Assembly: GCA_012862575.1 (NCBI GenBank)
Contig: BLSF01000001.1
Location: forward strand, 558,001 to 622,000
Direction: 5' to 3'
DNA: 64,000 nt
Source of the DNA: Parietichytrium sp. I65-24A
Taxonomy: Eukaryota > Sar > Bigyra > Thraustochytrida > Thraustochytriidae
Part shown: positions 1 through 10,179 of the stretch, one piece after another
How positions within the stretch are numbered: the first letter of the stretch is position 1
How the letters are laid out: each line of letters begins with the position of its first letter
Notes under the pieces: generated by a model
What the model was told of the DNA's origin: nothing
What the model saw: only the letters and a program-made list of their open reading frames with translations
The model's database searches: none
Program-made: the position numbers and the translations under genes

Positions 1-729
1 CTTTCCCAAAAAAAAATTTTTTTCATCGCCCGCCTGAGAGAGTCAGAGATGTGTAGAGAGATAGGAATAGATATCGGCACTCTAGTCTAGACACATCGAC
101 TGCAAGAGAGCCGTGGGCTTTCCGAGTTGGGGTGAGCCAAGAATGAAATTCATGACAACATGAATTTCGGAATGGATGCTGGTAGCGAGCGAGTGAGCGA
201 GCGAGTGAGTGAGTGAGCGAGTTGGAGTGAGTTGGGAGCGACTGTGATCTCGTGAGATGACTTCACTGTCAATTGATAAGTTTACTGAGTTGTCGTGAGG
301 TGTGAGTTTTGTGAGGGGCAGGAACGCTGTACTCAGAATACTCAGTACCAAGCTATCTAGGCTTGCATTGGCAATAATTGAGCGCGGGAGAGAGAGCGGG
401 GAATGTGGATGGGATGGGAAGAGGTCGCAAGGCAACGCCTTTCAACACGCAGCTGCACACCGGCCAAACCTGTGAACGTTTGATCTCTGAAAGAGCATCT
501 GGCGCCTCGTATTTCGCAGGCCCCGTGTAAAGTAAGGGGCTGATAGTTCCTCCCGAGCTCTGCGGAAAGGTGAACCGTCCAGTTCGTTTTCGTTTCTCCC
601 CCGGAAAGAGCGAGTGGCAGATTTTCATTACAGAACGTTGACGCCGCCAGTCCAAGGGCAAAGGCGAGCTCAGAGGCGAGAGGTGAGAGGCTCGCTTGTC
701 GCACGCAAGATACCGACTCGAGCAGCAAC
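1..729. other. upstream intergenic region with GAGT/GAGC simple repeat
   Basis: No credible coding frame. It holds an imperfect GCGAGTGA-type tandem repeat at about 185-225 and a GA-rich stretch near 385-400. The final 150 bases are probably the 5' leader of the receptor gene starting at 730. No tRNA-like or promoter element was recognised. Confidence 0.6.
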
Positions 730-1872
730 ATGGTTCGCGCAGTGGTATCCCTCGCAATGGTCGTTGCTGGGCTGCTCGCAGAGAGCGCTGACGCAGCAAG
801 CTATAATCTGTCACCAACAGAGGGAGAATGCATTACAAGCACTCTCACTTCTGGCGATGAAATCGGAAGCTATTGGGTGTTTAATGGAGAGCAGATCTCG
901 CAAATAAACTGCAATATTCAGGAGCTGAGGGCGGTCATTGCGACAGGGACCTTCACACTGACATCGACTTTCCGGGTCAATACATTCATCGGGTCTCCAG
1001 GAAAGTTTTACATGATTGATAATCAGGATGGCTTCCATGTGCATCCTTCGTCTGGAGCTGTATACTCCAGAATCCACAAGTCGGAAACTGAACGGTCGTG
1101 TGATTACACCCCACAGATCACGACCGGAGTTTGGTATGATTTCACATTGGCATGTAATTCAGGAACCTGCACCAAGTACATTGGTTCTACCGAGTTGTGC
1201 ACGTTCTCCAGTGACTTTTCTCAACTGTCGGGGTCCAACACCCTATACATTGGCGGGGCGCCAACGGTGGGGTACTCCAACGCGCACCTTCGCGGGCTCT
1301 ACTGGGTAGACACCTTTCAACTTCCAACGGCCAATCCGACTTCAAATCCAACTAATCCTCCGGCCACCAGTCCCCCAACCAGTCCGGTCGCGAGTCCAAC
1401 CACTCCAACAAGCTCCCCGACAAAAAACCCTACGATGCAGGGACAAACGTACTCCCCCACAATTTCGACGCCCTCCGTTGCCCCAAGCCTCTCAATATCG
1501 CCCAAGCCACCCACAGACTCGCCAGGCACCGAAGACGCGGAGGGCAAGTCCAGCAACGACTCGCTTCTCTATGTGTGCGTCATCTTTGCTGTCGTTGTCA
1601 TCATCGTTGCTGGTGTGTACTACAGAAAGGGCCGCAACCAAGCTCAACAGTCGGCGATGTTGCCCAATCCGGAGTACGGCGGGGGCGGCCACAGCTCTAA
1701 AGTTACGTTCAGGACAGACAGGAGTACCGGCGCTTCGACTCAGTTTGACAGTGCGGACTTTCGTTCGCATGAGTCAGTGTCCACTACTAGGTCATCGAGG
1801 AGGCCGTTGTTTCGCTTTACATTCCGGCCAGTTTCAAAACCCGTCAACGAAAAGCTGCAGCTCGAAGTCTGA
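730..1872 (+). CDS. LamG-like stalked type I membrane protein, paralog A
   Basis: 380 residues. An N-terminal signal peptide (about 1-22) is followed by a six-cysteine ectodomain (about 25-198) that looks like a concanavalin/LamG-type beta sandwich: a GVWYD strand, a C-x5-C and a downstream Cys, and a closing G-L-Y-W-V-D-T-F strand. Next come a Pro/Thr/Ser stalk built of NPTS/SPTT units (about 200-255), one transmembrane helix (about 277-298, ending YYRKG) and a cytoplasmic tail. The tail has RNQAQQ next to the membrane and ends with RFTFRPVS and a terminal LEV. The ATG at 730 directly starts the signal peptide in good context (caacATGG). The gene at 4258 is a tandem paralog with the same Cys spacing and the same tail motif. 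Role inferred: surface adhesion or carbohydrate sensing. The ligand is unknown and the LamG assignment is by pattern only. Confidence 0.8.
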   Translation: MVRAVVSLAMVVAGLLAESADAASYNLSPTEGECITSTLTSGDEIGSYWVFNGEQISQINCNIQELRAVIATGTFTLTSTFRVNTFIGSPGKFYMIDNQDGFHVHPSSGAVYSRIHKSETERSCDYTPQITTGVWYDFTLACNSGTCTKYIGSTELCTFSSDFSQLSGSNTLYIGGAPTVGYSNAHLRGLYWVDTFQLPTANPTSNPTNPPATSPPTSPVASPTTPTSSPTKNPTMQGQTYSPTISTPSVAPSLSISPKPPTDSPGTEDAEGKSSNDSLLYVCVIFAVVVIIVAGVYYRKGRNQAQQSAMLPNPEYGGGGHSSKVTFRTDRSTGASTQFDSADFRSHESVSTTRSSRRPLFRFTFRPVSKPVNEKLQLEV

Positions 1873-4257
1873 AGAAGCCCATATTATCTGAATTCTGACA
1901 ATCTATGTGGACCTTTTTTGTCCGCTATAGCCCAGCAACAAGCTAGCTAGGCTAGAGCACGCGAATACATGGAGTTGACATGCTGCGCAGAGTCATTGAG
2001 TGGCAACAGTGAAATTTATTCAACGCCGTCACAGCCCGTAAAATATTTAAAAGCCGTACACTAAGTGAACTTGCAGAGTAGAAGAAACACCCGCCTCGCG
2101 CCACGTTCAGGCCGATTGTTCGACCGAGGATGGTGCGGGCACGAATCATACCATGTCGAATGTCGTCATGGCTTTCGCCGCTATTTGTTCCCGTTTTTTT
2201 GCGCCAAGGATGCGTGGTTTCAGACACGAACGCAAACCTAGAGACGGGAATGAGGTGGTGCCCGTCTCCGACGCTATACAATTCTCCCACTTCTGAGCTG
2301 CCTGGAACTCTTGGCGTTTGTCATTCATCCCAGGTCGCGTGTTCTTGCTTGACAGAAAGTCTCTTTTTTTTGGGTGAAAAAGCATAGGGGCCTGTTTTAC
2401 CCAGACTAGCGCGCCATGATCAGAGATTATAGATCATACCAGTACTAGTACCGGAACCCGAAGGACCCGTCCGGGATCGTCAAGAGGCCATCGTTGCGAA
2501 GCTCTTGTTAGATGAGTCCACATGGGTCCCTAACTTACTAGCTAGCTAGAAGCAGGGGTCTCCTCCTTCACTGGCTCAACTGTACCCCCACCCATCAATT
2601 TCCCGTCCGCCGAGATCTTCTCATTGCTATTCTGGCCACACTACTCTTGCCAACCTACTATCTCGAACAGCGATCGTAGTCTCCGAGCGCTCGTCGGTAC
2701 CAGTATGTAATTTTGTGTCATCCAACTTTCCATTGGCATTCCCTGTTCCCCGTTCTCTACATTCTCTACATAAACAAGATCCAAAAACAAGGAACAAATA
2801 ATTGCCCGCGTAGGAGTGGTGTGTACTATACCCAAAACACTGGCTGATCCCTACCGCGACCAGCCGTGAATCGTTCAAGTTCACTGCGCGCGCGAAGTAA
2901 CTGTCAGTCAATTGTACTAGTACTAGTACTCAGTACTTCTTGACAAGTCGCGAAAGAACGTTGTGAAATTCGGGACTCGATTGGACGTTTGTCTGTCTGT
3001 CTGTCTGAATAATCTCAACCAAGAGATGGTCGGCTAACCTGCGGAAGAAAGAGTCCGAGCCTGAGGTAACCGCTTTCGCTGTCAACCGCTTCACAAGTGC
3101 TCGCACATTGAATCAACGGCGAGTTTCTGGTTTAGCATCGACAAATGGGTTAGTTAGATGGAAGATGATGGAAGCAAGGAATGCAGTTCGCGAAACATCG
3201 CGACCGGCAACTGTGAGCCTGAACGCTGGTACGCTGGTACGGTGGTACGGTGTTTCCTTCGAGGCCACGTTCCGCGGTCTCGGCTTGATATGGCTTGATG
3301 CTCGATGGCCTTGATGGTATGGGTATGATACCAAAGCCAAGCTCTGGCGTAGTTTTGGTGTCCGTGATCAGACCATGGCTGTCGATGACTGCCATCACAC
3401 TTTGCCGTGCCTGCGTTATGTAGCGCTACGGACTAGATGTGCACCCACCTGAGTGAGGCAGGCGTCGATGTGCTACTGTGGCCTCTGGGATCGGTTTGAC
3501 TTATTGACACTCAGCACTCTGTAACCCTTCCATAGACCAGCCGTGAAAGCTGCGACACAGTGAAAGGTGGTGATGAAGTGGTGAACCCCCGCTACTGTCA
3601 GCGCTGGCTGTGACTACCTTCTAGCTTCCAGTTTTAGCCCGTCTCCCCTTCTCACATCTTCTCGCCTCTCCCCGTTCCCCCCCGTCCCCCCCCCCCTCCT
3701 CTCTCTTCTCTCGCTTCCCCGATCGTATCATATCGTATCCACATCATCGCAATCGTTGCATCCTCCTTGGACGGCGGTGTCCGAACCAACTAGCTTGAGT
3801 CAGGATTACGGTACTAGAAAGTTGCCATCCAAGTAGCCCAAGTGGGCAGAGTTGGTAACTCTATCTCATTGATGACAGCGATGGGTGTGCGAAGAGGCAG
3901 GAACACATTGCGGAAGTGACGGCTAGCCAGGGTCAGTTGATGTCAGTTGATGTCAGCTGTCGTTGACTGGACTTCAAGTGGCAGAGAGAGAGAGAGAGAA
4001 AGAGAGAGAGGCGGCGACTGCAACAAGGAAGGGACTGAGAATTTGAGCTTAGGGGCAGGAAGAAACCACCTGCTGTTGCCTGCCTTGGTCTTGGGGGAAG
4101 ACGGAGAGGTGAGGGCGGGTCCGTGCGGAACGGAAAAGCAGGGCCCGCAAGACGAGCAGAGCAAGCAAGGCGCTGTGCACAAGGTGAGTGGATCTCATAG
4201 GTTCACAGGTCACGGTTGTAATCTAAGTTGGCCGGGTCCGGGGCAACGCAAAGAAAG
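1873..4257. other. intergenic region between tandem receptor paralogs
   Basis: About 2.4 kb without a supportable gene. It contains short simple repeats: CTAGTA/ACTAGT near 2915-2935, (GTCT)n at 2991-3007, a poly-C stretch at 3676-3697 and (GA)n at 3983-4010. The last 100-200 bases probably form the leader of the gene at 4258. Confidence 0.6.
3983..4010. repeat. GA dinucleotide microsatellite
   Basis: An almost pure run of GA, broken once by AA, in the presumed upstream region of the second receptor paralog. GA tracts recur upstream of several genes in this window (31.25 kb, 40.7 kb, 48.25 kb). Confidence 0.9.
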
Positions 4258-5529
4258 ATGGCCCGCCGCCGCAACTTTGCGTTGCTGCTGGCAGCGGCTG
4301 CCTACAGAGCGGGCACAGACGCGGCGAAAATAGAGCTCAGCCCCGCCTCAGGTCGGTGCAATGAAGGGTATCTGGATTCGGAGAACGATAAAACGTACTG
4401 GGTGAATTACGGATACGAGTTTATGGAGGCGGGCTGCACGATCAGCGACACGTATACTTGGATCAGCGGCGGGACCTATTCAATCTCATCCATCTTCAGA
4501 ATCTCAAACTGGTCAGAAACCGAAGGATATTTTTATATCTTCGATAGCGGGTACAGCTGGGCAATGGAGGCCCGCCCAAATGCTCTCCGCTATCAGGTTG
4601 GACCGAGCTTGTCTGGAAGCTGCTCGTTGTCCACTGCGTTGTCTCTTGGTGTGTGGTATGAGGCCTCTATATCTTGCAAAGCCTATGCATGCGAAATGTA
4701 CCTGGACTCGGAACGTTTGTGCGCATTCACTCTTAATTCTTCGACTCTGCAGTACGTCGAAACACTTTACATGCTCAGCGGTTGGACCAAAAATTACTCT
4801 TCCAAAGGGGACCTGGAGAAAGTGGAGATATATGACACGTATGTGCAGTTCGGAGCGATAGATTCGTCAACCGATTCGCCAACACCTGTGGCAACCGATT
4901 CGCCAACACCTGGCGGAGCCAATTCGCAGACAAGTAGTCCAACAATTGGAAATATTCTTGTAGCCAGTCCTGCCCCGACACCTTCGACCAACTCCCCGAC
5001 GGCCCTGGCAGCCAATTCGACCGGGGAGAGCAGCAAGGAATCTGCTCCTGTAGTGCCCATTGCCATCGGTGGGTCGGTAGGTCTTTTTGTTCTCCTAGGA
5101 GCTGTGGTGTTTGCGGTGGTGTATCGGAAGAAATCCTTTGGCGGCGATGGCAAAGGTGACAATTTTAGACCACCGAGTTTATTTGTCCCCATCAGTCCAA
5201 ATCTCAAGAAGAAGAAAAAGCTTTCAAAAAGCGGCCACGCAAATGACGGCAGAGCTGTCTCGCCACCATCCTCGTCTAGTTTACAGTCTTCTCCCGGTAT
5301 GCCGGCGAGCCATCCATACGTCGAGAACAAAAAGGCTGACAAAACCCCTCCCGCCCTTCCACCCCGTGGAGACGGAAAGCAGACCCCAAAGAAGGGGGTT
5401 GCTGCAGAGAAAGGAGCCCCGCCGCCATTGCCGAAGCGAAAATCCCGCAAGCCTGCAGTCTTGAGATACACCTTTCGGCCAGTATCACGTGCACCCAAAC
5501 GATCCAACTCCATCCTTCTTGAGGTTTGA
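4258..5529 (+). CDS. LamG-like stalked type I membrane protein, paralog B, with SH3- and PDZ-ligand tail
   Basis: 423 residues from ATG 4258; the frame extends upstream only through a non-ATG codon, and 4258 begins a proper signal peptide. The ectodomain matches paralog A: SP-x2-G-x-C start, YWV, GVWYE and the same C-x5-C spacing. A stalk of DSPTP/NSPT units and a transmembrane helix (roughly 263-284, ending YRKK) follow. The cytoplasmic tail is longer than in A. It has a basic KKKKK patch, two PxLPxR motifs of the class II SH3-ligand type (PALPPR and PPLPKR) and the shared motif RYTFRPVS before a terminal LLEV. By the usual rule, a C-terminal hydrophobic-x-hydrophobic sequence is a class II PDZ ligand. 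It was probably produced by tandem duplication with paralog A. Function inferred: receptor or adhesion protein linked to cytoplasmic scaffolds. Confidence 0.8.
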   Translation: MARRRNFALLLAAAAYRAGTDAAKIELSPASGRCNEGYLDSENDKTYWVNYGYEFMEAGCTISDTYTWISGGTYSISSIFRISNWSETEGYFYIFDSGYSWAMEARPNALRYQVGPSLSGSCSLSTALSLGVWYEASISCKAYACEMYLDSERLCAFTLNSSTLQYVETLYMLSGWTKNYSSKGDLEKVEIYDTYVQFGAIDSSTDSPTPVATDSPTPGGANSQTSSPTIGNILVASPAPTPSTNSPTALAANSTGESSKESAPVVPIAIGGSVGLFVLLGAVVFAVVYRKKSFGGDGKGDNFRPPSLFVPISPNLKKKKKLSKSGHANDGRAVSPPSSSSLQSSPGMPASHPYVENKKADKTPPALPPRGDGKQTPKKGVAAEKGAPPPLPKRKSRKPAVLRYTFRPVSRAPKRSNSILLEV

Positions 5530-5868
5530 GAAAGCCTTCACTTTCTCGGGTATATTTCTGTGCATTCACTGCCTTTGTTCGATATTCTGTGCCATTCAAT
5601 ACGTTTAGACCTTTGAAAAATACAACACTCTTACCTTCTAATCCTGGAGCCTTCTTTCCTGCACACAGGAATGAAAACCTCTGGTTTTCTTTCAAACCTT
5701 CAATCAATACATTACGAAAACGATTAAAGAAAATGGGCACCATCCCAAACAGAGTAAGAAACTAGTAGTTAGAGCAAGAAAAGAAAATTAAAAAAGCGCA
5801 TCAACAATTTATTGTTTTCAAGAGTCATTTTAATAAAAAGAATTTACAAGTTTGCAATTTGTACAACA
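5530..5868. other. convergent 3' region
   Basis: A short AT-rich space between the 3' ends of the receptor paralog B (plus) and the HIT-like gene (minus). It holds AATAAA hexamers on both strands (plus at 5832-5837, minus at 5808-5813), consistent with two converging transcription units. No gene is seen. Confidence 0.6.
5808..5813 (-). terminator. poly(A) signal AATAAA of the HIT-like gene
   Basis: The plus strand reads TTTATT, so the minus strand reads AATAAA about 56 bases past the stop codon of the HIT-like gene. It is placed as expected for a eukaryotic cleavage/polyadenylation signal. Assigned by motif and position only. Confidence 0.5.
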
Positions 5869-6771
5869 TCAATCACTCTGATAAACGTCCTTCATGCTCC
5901 GGCCTTCTGCAAGAAATCTGAGCACGGTGCTTGCGCTGATCCAATTGTCCCTATATTCCTTCGAGTAACCAAACTCTGTGAGCGGGCCGACCAAAACATG
6001 CATGTGAAGATACCCCACGGAAGGCATGACGTGAAAGCCAAGTTGAAGATTCTCGGGCCGAAGCCAATACTCGACACTGTGGCCATGGAGCTCGTTGTCG
6101 CGCTTGTCCCAAGTTTGTAGAAAATATGACCTATTTGACTCGACAAACTTCAGTGCACGGTCGCACATGACTTGAACGAGCTCAAGATGCTCAGGCTCGA
6201 GATCAAATACCCATCGCAACTTGATTGAGCCGCTTCTATTAAGCCCGAATCGAGCAGTCGGGATAATTAGCATGTGCCACACGAGTGCGAGATCCCTCCC
6301 AGACACGCCGCGGAACCCGAGCACCATCGAGTCGTCGACATAGTACCCAACGCGACCGCTTTCATTTGGCCTTCCTGGCACTACCTCGCGTGACGCAATT
6401 TTAGCAAACACTTTGTCCCCTTTCTCTTGCGCGCCATCGGTGAGACAAGCCTTGTCGATGTTCTCCGCTTTCTCCGCGTACTTGCCCGTTTTGCACTTGG
6501 AACTCGCCAGTTGCTCCATAGCCGAGGACTCTTTCTCGTCCATGTCCACGGTCAAGGAATAGAACAGCGTGCTGCGATCAAACCATATCCCTCCTCCGCA
6601 GCCTGCTCCCGAGATATCCTCTTTTCGCTTATTCCGTCTCCGTGTCGGCGACAGCCTCTTCAACTTGAGGGCAGCCCGCATTTCCGCACGCTCCTTCCGT
6701 GCCAGGCCTGTGATATGTTTGCGAGTTCTCCGGATCTCTTCGATCTCGCCAACCTCGCGGAACTTGCGCAT
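5869..6771 (-). CDS. HIT-superfamily nucleotide hydrolase/transferase-like protein
   Basis: 300 residues from ATG 6771. The open frame continues upstream but has no further ATG. The N-terminal third is basic and charged, possibly a nucleic-acid-binding or localisation extension. The C-terminal half has a HIT-like layout: a strand reading ALVWHMLIIPTARF, a helix (HLELVQVMCDRALKFV), then GFHVMPSVGYLHMHVLVGPL. Family knowledge: the HIT signature is His-x-His-x-His followed by hydrophobics, and the middle His is the nucleophile. Here the first His is Tyr (Y-L-H-M-H-V) and the nucleophile and third His remain. Aprataxin-, HINT- or DcpS-like roles are all possible and I cannot separate them. The start is uncertain, since a later Met could also be used. 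Confidence 0.55.
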   Translation of the reverse strand: MRKFREVGEIEEIRRTRKHITGLARKERAEMRAALKLKRLSPTRRRNKRKEDISGAGCGGGIWFDRSTLFYSLTVDMDEKESSAMEQLASSKCKTGKYAEKAENIDKACLTDGAQEKGDKVFAKIASREVVPGRPNESGRVGYYVDDSMVLGFRGVSGRDLALVWHMLIIPTARFGLNRSGSIKLRWVFDLEPEHLELVQVMCDRALKFVESNRSYFLQTWDKRDNELHGHSVEYWLRPENLQLGFHVMPSVGYLHMHVLVGPLTEFGYSKEYRDNWISASTVLRFLAEGRSMKDVYQSD

Positions 6772-6913
6772 GCGTCCAGCCTCCGCCACCTTACTTTCCG
6801 CTCTTTTCCTCCCTTTCCCTTCGAATGACGCACTTGACAGTTGCCTCCTCGACACCTCGCCTTTCGCACTTGCGACCAATTGCAGCTCTGTCCTATTCCT
6901 TCGTCCAATTCGA

Positions 6914-6968
6914 CTTTGAACTTTCAACTTTCAACACTCAACTTTCAACTTTCAACTTTGAACTTCCA
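6914..6968. repeat. CAACTTT-type tandem repeat
   Basis: Seven-base units CAACTTT and GAACTTT follow each other with one interruption (CAACACT). The array sits just upstream of the HIT-like gene, read on its strand. No coding potential is evident. Confidence 0.85.
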
Positions 6969-8392
6969 CTTCCGCCTCGTGCTTTTCCGCTTTGCACCTT
7001 TCGCGTTTGCACCTTTGTCTCCTTTGTTTCATCAATCATCAACCCTGCTCTTCATTCTTCGAGGGACTACCGGGATGGATAGCGGCGGGTAGGAGGGAGC
7101 GAAACGTGGGTCTACGCTGGGTGATAGCGAGAGACTAGTGCATAGCACGCACCGCGGTCTTCTGGGCCAGTAAGAGATGATAGCGCGAGGGTAGGAGGGA
7201 GAGGGAAGTTGTGGGGGAAAGGAGGGAAAGGGCTTTGATTGTTTGTTTTTCTTTCTGAGTTGGTTGCTCTGTTGATCTCCTTTTAGCTGACTGTGAGTTA
7301 ATATCTGTGAAGTTGTGAAGAAAACCACTGTGTGGTTGGACGATACACGGACAAAGAAAAAGAAAAAAGAGAAAGAGAAAATGGATAGAGTGAAAGAACT
7401 CCTCCACGCGGGTTTCACTCATGTACGACTAGCCAGGCCCACACAACTACTGAGGTACTGCATACGTGCGCTAAGAACAAGTTACCTGCCCGAAACTGGA
7501 TTGTGAGGCAAACTTTGAATCGTTTAATAAGCAAAACCATGGCTGGCCCTACCACGCGCTCTTGAAGGCTGGGGTGGTTAAGTATTATTATATAAGATAG
7601 CGAGATCAACTTCGTGTGATCGCCAAGTTAGGAGCCAAACCAGTAGGATCAACCATATGTCCTTTAGGACCTGGCTCCACCAAGGCTCGCTCTTTGACGC
7701 AGTTTCAAATGCATGTTCACGCTTTGACTAACAGTAAACTAAAAGCGTAAGCGACATAACAAAATCGAGCTCCTGAAAGCATCGAGATTGATTCCTCCCA
7801 CGACAATTGACGACGCGAAAATGAATAACTTACACATTACAATACACCCCGTTTTACATCACCAGGATCGATTAGTCGCTTAGCCGAATGGTGTAGTCCC
7901 GAGAAACCAAACTGGGCAACCCAGCAGCTAGGATGAGAGGTAGAGGCCGCGTACGAGTAGGCAGGTTGTTAGTCAGAAAGGTAGACGTTGGTGCAGGTTG
8001 TGAAGAAGGAGGAATGAAGAAGACCAGACTCCTTTGCAAGTGCAGTGTATCTTTGCAAGTGCGTGATCAGTAAAGCATTTGGTTGATTTTTTTCTGAATT
8101 CTGGAAGAATTCGTAGACGCCGACCTTCTAAGCCACACAACTCTTTGGTGGAAATTTGTTGTGCTAGTACTGCGAGCAGTACTGACAGTGAATACTGGTA
8201 CCGGTTCGATGTTTTGCTGCCACAGCCTGAGCAACCCGCATTTACCCGGACTCTTCGCCGAGCCCAGCCCATTCATGATCAACAGTCCCTGGACGAGCTG
8301 TCTCCACTGGTTCTGCTTTGTTCTGCTTCTCGGAGGGACGATTGAGGAAATTGAGGAAATCGAGGAATGGCAAAGACAAAAAGTTTACAGTT

Positions 8393-8398
8393 TTTATT
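8393..8398 (-). terminator. poly(A) signal AATAAA of MED6
   Basis: TTTATT on the plus strand gives AATAAA on the coding strand only about 15 bases past the MED6 stop. The distance is short but usable. Assigned by motif and position. Confidence 0.45.
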
Positions 8399-8412
8399 AA
8401 AGGACAAAAAAT

Positions 8413-9147
8413 TCAGGTTTGCTGAGCAGGCGTGGAGGCAGCTGCCGGAGCTTGCGCACCCTCTGCATCCTTTCGCGGCTCCGATTTGGTTTCTGGGTTT
8501 GGCAATTCCGACGAGGTAGCCGATGAGTCAGAAGTTGGCTCTGGCGGGACGAATTCGGAAACCAGATCCTTCAAAATGGATCCAATTTCCTCTTCCCCTC
8601 TGCGCTCCAGCTGCTCGTCCCGCCTTTTCCTCCGCATTTCATAGGCCACGCCCTCCGAAGATTGCCGCCACAATTTTAGCGCAGGGTCGTCGCCCTCGAA
8701 ATGCCAGGTGAACCCTTTGCTTGGTGCATATCGCACCGACTTGTACAGCAGGTCGAACGCGTGTTGCACGTGCGTGGATGTCTTTAAGAGACGAGTCACT
8801 ATGAGACGCTGCAGGGTGGGGGCAGCGTAAATAGTTTTGTCCAAGATGTAATAAAGCCCCAGCCTGCGAACTATGCTATGGGACACCCGTTCCTGCTTGA
8901 CAACAATAAACAAGACAGGTTCGTGCCCGCTGTGCAGCAGTCTGTACTCGATACCCTTCATACTGTTCAGCACCTCCAGACCGAGCCGCTGCATCCTCAC
9001 CATCTCGTTGTTTGACTTTTTGTCGTAAAATGGGCTCAGCGCAAAGTAATCGAGAGCGTTGTTTGGATGCAGCCCATTCATGCGAATGAAATTATCATCC
9101 AGAAACGCCAGCTCTGCAATCTCATCTTCTCGAAGATTCGACGCCAT
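8413..9147 (-). CDS. MED6: Mediator complex subunit 6
   Basis: 244 residues, complete, ATG at 9147. MED6 is a head-module subunit of Mediator, which links transcription activators to RNA polymerase II. The diagnostic stretch is near the N-terminus: a Phe-Leu-Asp-Asp start, GLHPNNALDYFALSPFYD, then SNNE and an MQ pair. It is followed by GIEYRLLHSG and an FIVVKQERVS strand. The MED6 core spans about residues 8-150, ending near FDLLYKSVRYAPSKGF with a Trp-His pair. The C-terminal 90 residues are charged and then Pro/Ala/Ser-rich, as is common in MED6. Length fits the family (about 220-300). It is transcribed away from the GT90 gene across a 1 kb divergent spacer. Confidence 0.9.
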   Translation of the reverse strand: MASNLREDEIAELAFLDDNFIRMNGLHPNNALDYFALSPFYDKKSNNEMVRMQRLGLEVLNSMKGIEYRLLHSGHEPVLFIVVKQERVSHSIVRRLGLYYILDKTIYAAPTLQRLIVTRLLKTSTHVQHAFDLLYKSVRYAPSKGFTWHFEGDDPALKLWRQSSEGVAYEMRRKRRDEQLERRGEEEIGSILKDLVSEFVPPEPTSDSSATSSELPNPETKSEPRKDAEGAQAPAAASTPAQQT

Positions 9148-10179
9148 CTCGCCGTGAGGGGCGAGCCCGCGCCAGCGGAGCTTGACAGCTACTCGCTCTT
9201 GCTGGTTGTCGATTCACCAAGGTCGCTCACCCCTGCTCCGCTTGGTCCGCCGGCCGGACTAAAAACTAAAAAGCGACACGCCTGCCGAGCAACCCCGAGT
9301 AACACGCGCTGTCGGCCAAAGCCTCCAATGACGTAGCCCGTCGCAAACAATCTTCGATCTTCACGCCCACCGTGATTCGCGCCTTCAAGATGACAAGCCG
9401 GAAACAGCCCTTTTCCTCTCGTTCGAGCGTCCTTCCCGCAAACAAGCCTAACAATCAACCAATCCAAACCAACCTATCGCCGGTTATCAGTCAGGGACGC
9501 CCCAGCGCGCCAACAACCACGGAGAGCGTGGACCATACACGCCGGCTCAAGTTCGAGGCTCGCGCGACGTATTGCCAAGGTACCAAGGTGGCTCGAGATT
9601 CAGCCGCAGACTTATTCCTGGCGCTCCAGTATGCTCCAGTGCCGCTGCTGCTCTGCCGCTGCTGCTCGACGCTTAACCAGAGCTGGAAAGACACCATTGT
9701 TCTTAATTTGTGCGATAAGACCGGCCGGAGCCTTACCCAGAGCGGGAAAGTACTGCTGATTTGATTGACTACAGAGCTAGTGTTCACTGTTCAAGGTGAA
9801 TGAAATAAGAAAGAAGTGAAATTGTTTCTGAATGACAAACGACCTGGAAACAAACGAATGATTGATTGGTTTTATCTCGCTGCGAAAGCGGATGTGAAAT
9901 GAAATTGACTGCGGATGAATTGACTGATTCGATGCATTGCATATTGCATGGATGAAAAGGTTGCACTGCTTCGCGAAAGTTTCCCTCGTTCACCGTCAAT
10001 CAGTCAAGTTGCTAACAACGAGTCGAATGAACCAAACCAACTCTCCAGACAAAGCAGACAAAGTAGACAAAGTAGACAAGACTCGAAAGGCGCGGCCCGA
10101 CCGCAGTTGTAGCAGTGGCCGAGGAGGGTGGAGGAGGGCCAGAGTGGAGGTAGACTACACATCAGTCGCAGTTGGTGAA
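9148..10179. other. divergent spacer between MED6 and GT90 gene
   Basis: About 1 kb between two divergent start codons, so it should hold both promoters. Imperfectly duplicated segments occur near 9625-9760 (GCCGCTGCTGCTCT units, and AGAGCTGGAAAG versus AGAGCGGGAAAG). Frames here are short and low in coding signal. ATG 10027 lies in frame with the GT90 gene but has a poor context. Confidence 0.5.

Larger units (their letters stand above)
6772..8412. other. intergenic region with CAACTTT repeats
   Basis: About 1.6 kb with no supportable gene. An imperfect tandem array of CAACTTT/GAACTTT units lies at about 6914-6968, an A/AG-rich run at 7347-7381, and a three-unit GAGGAAATT repeat at about 8343-8370 close to the MED6 3' end. 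The poly(A) hexamer for MED6 (minus strand) is at 8393-8398. Confidence 0.6.

Noticed and set aside
4794-5513. 239-codon minus-strand frame
   Set aside because: Exactly antisense to paralog B, with composition explained by its codon pattern and no independent domain or start signal.
9937-10179. longer N-terminus for the GT90 protein
   Set aside because: Begins with a non-ATG codon, contains Asp-Lys-Val repeats unlike the family and would bury the signal anchor; ATG 10027 also has a poor context.
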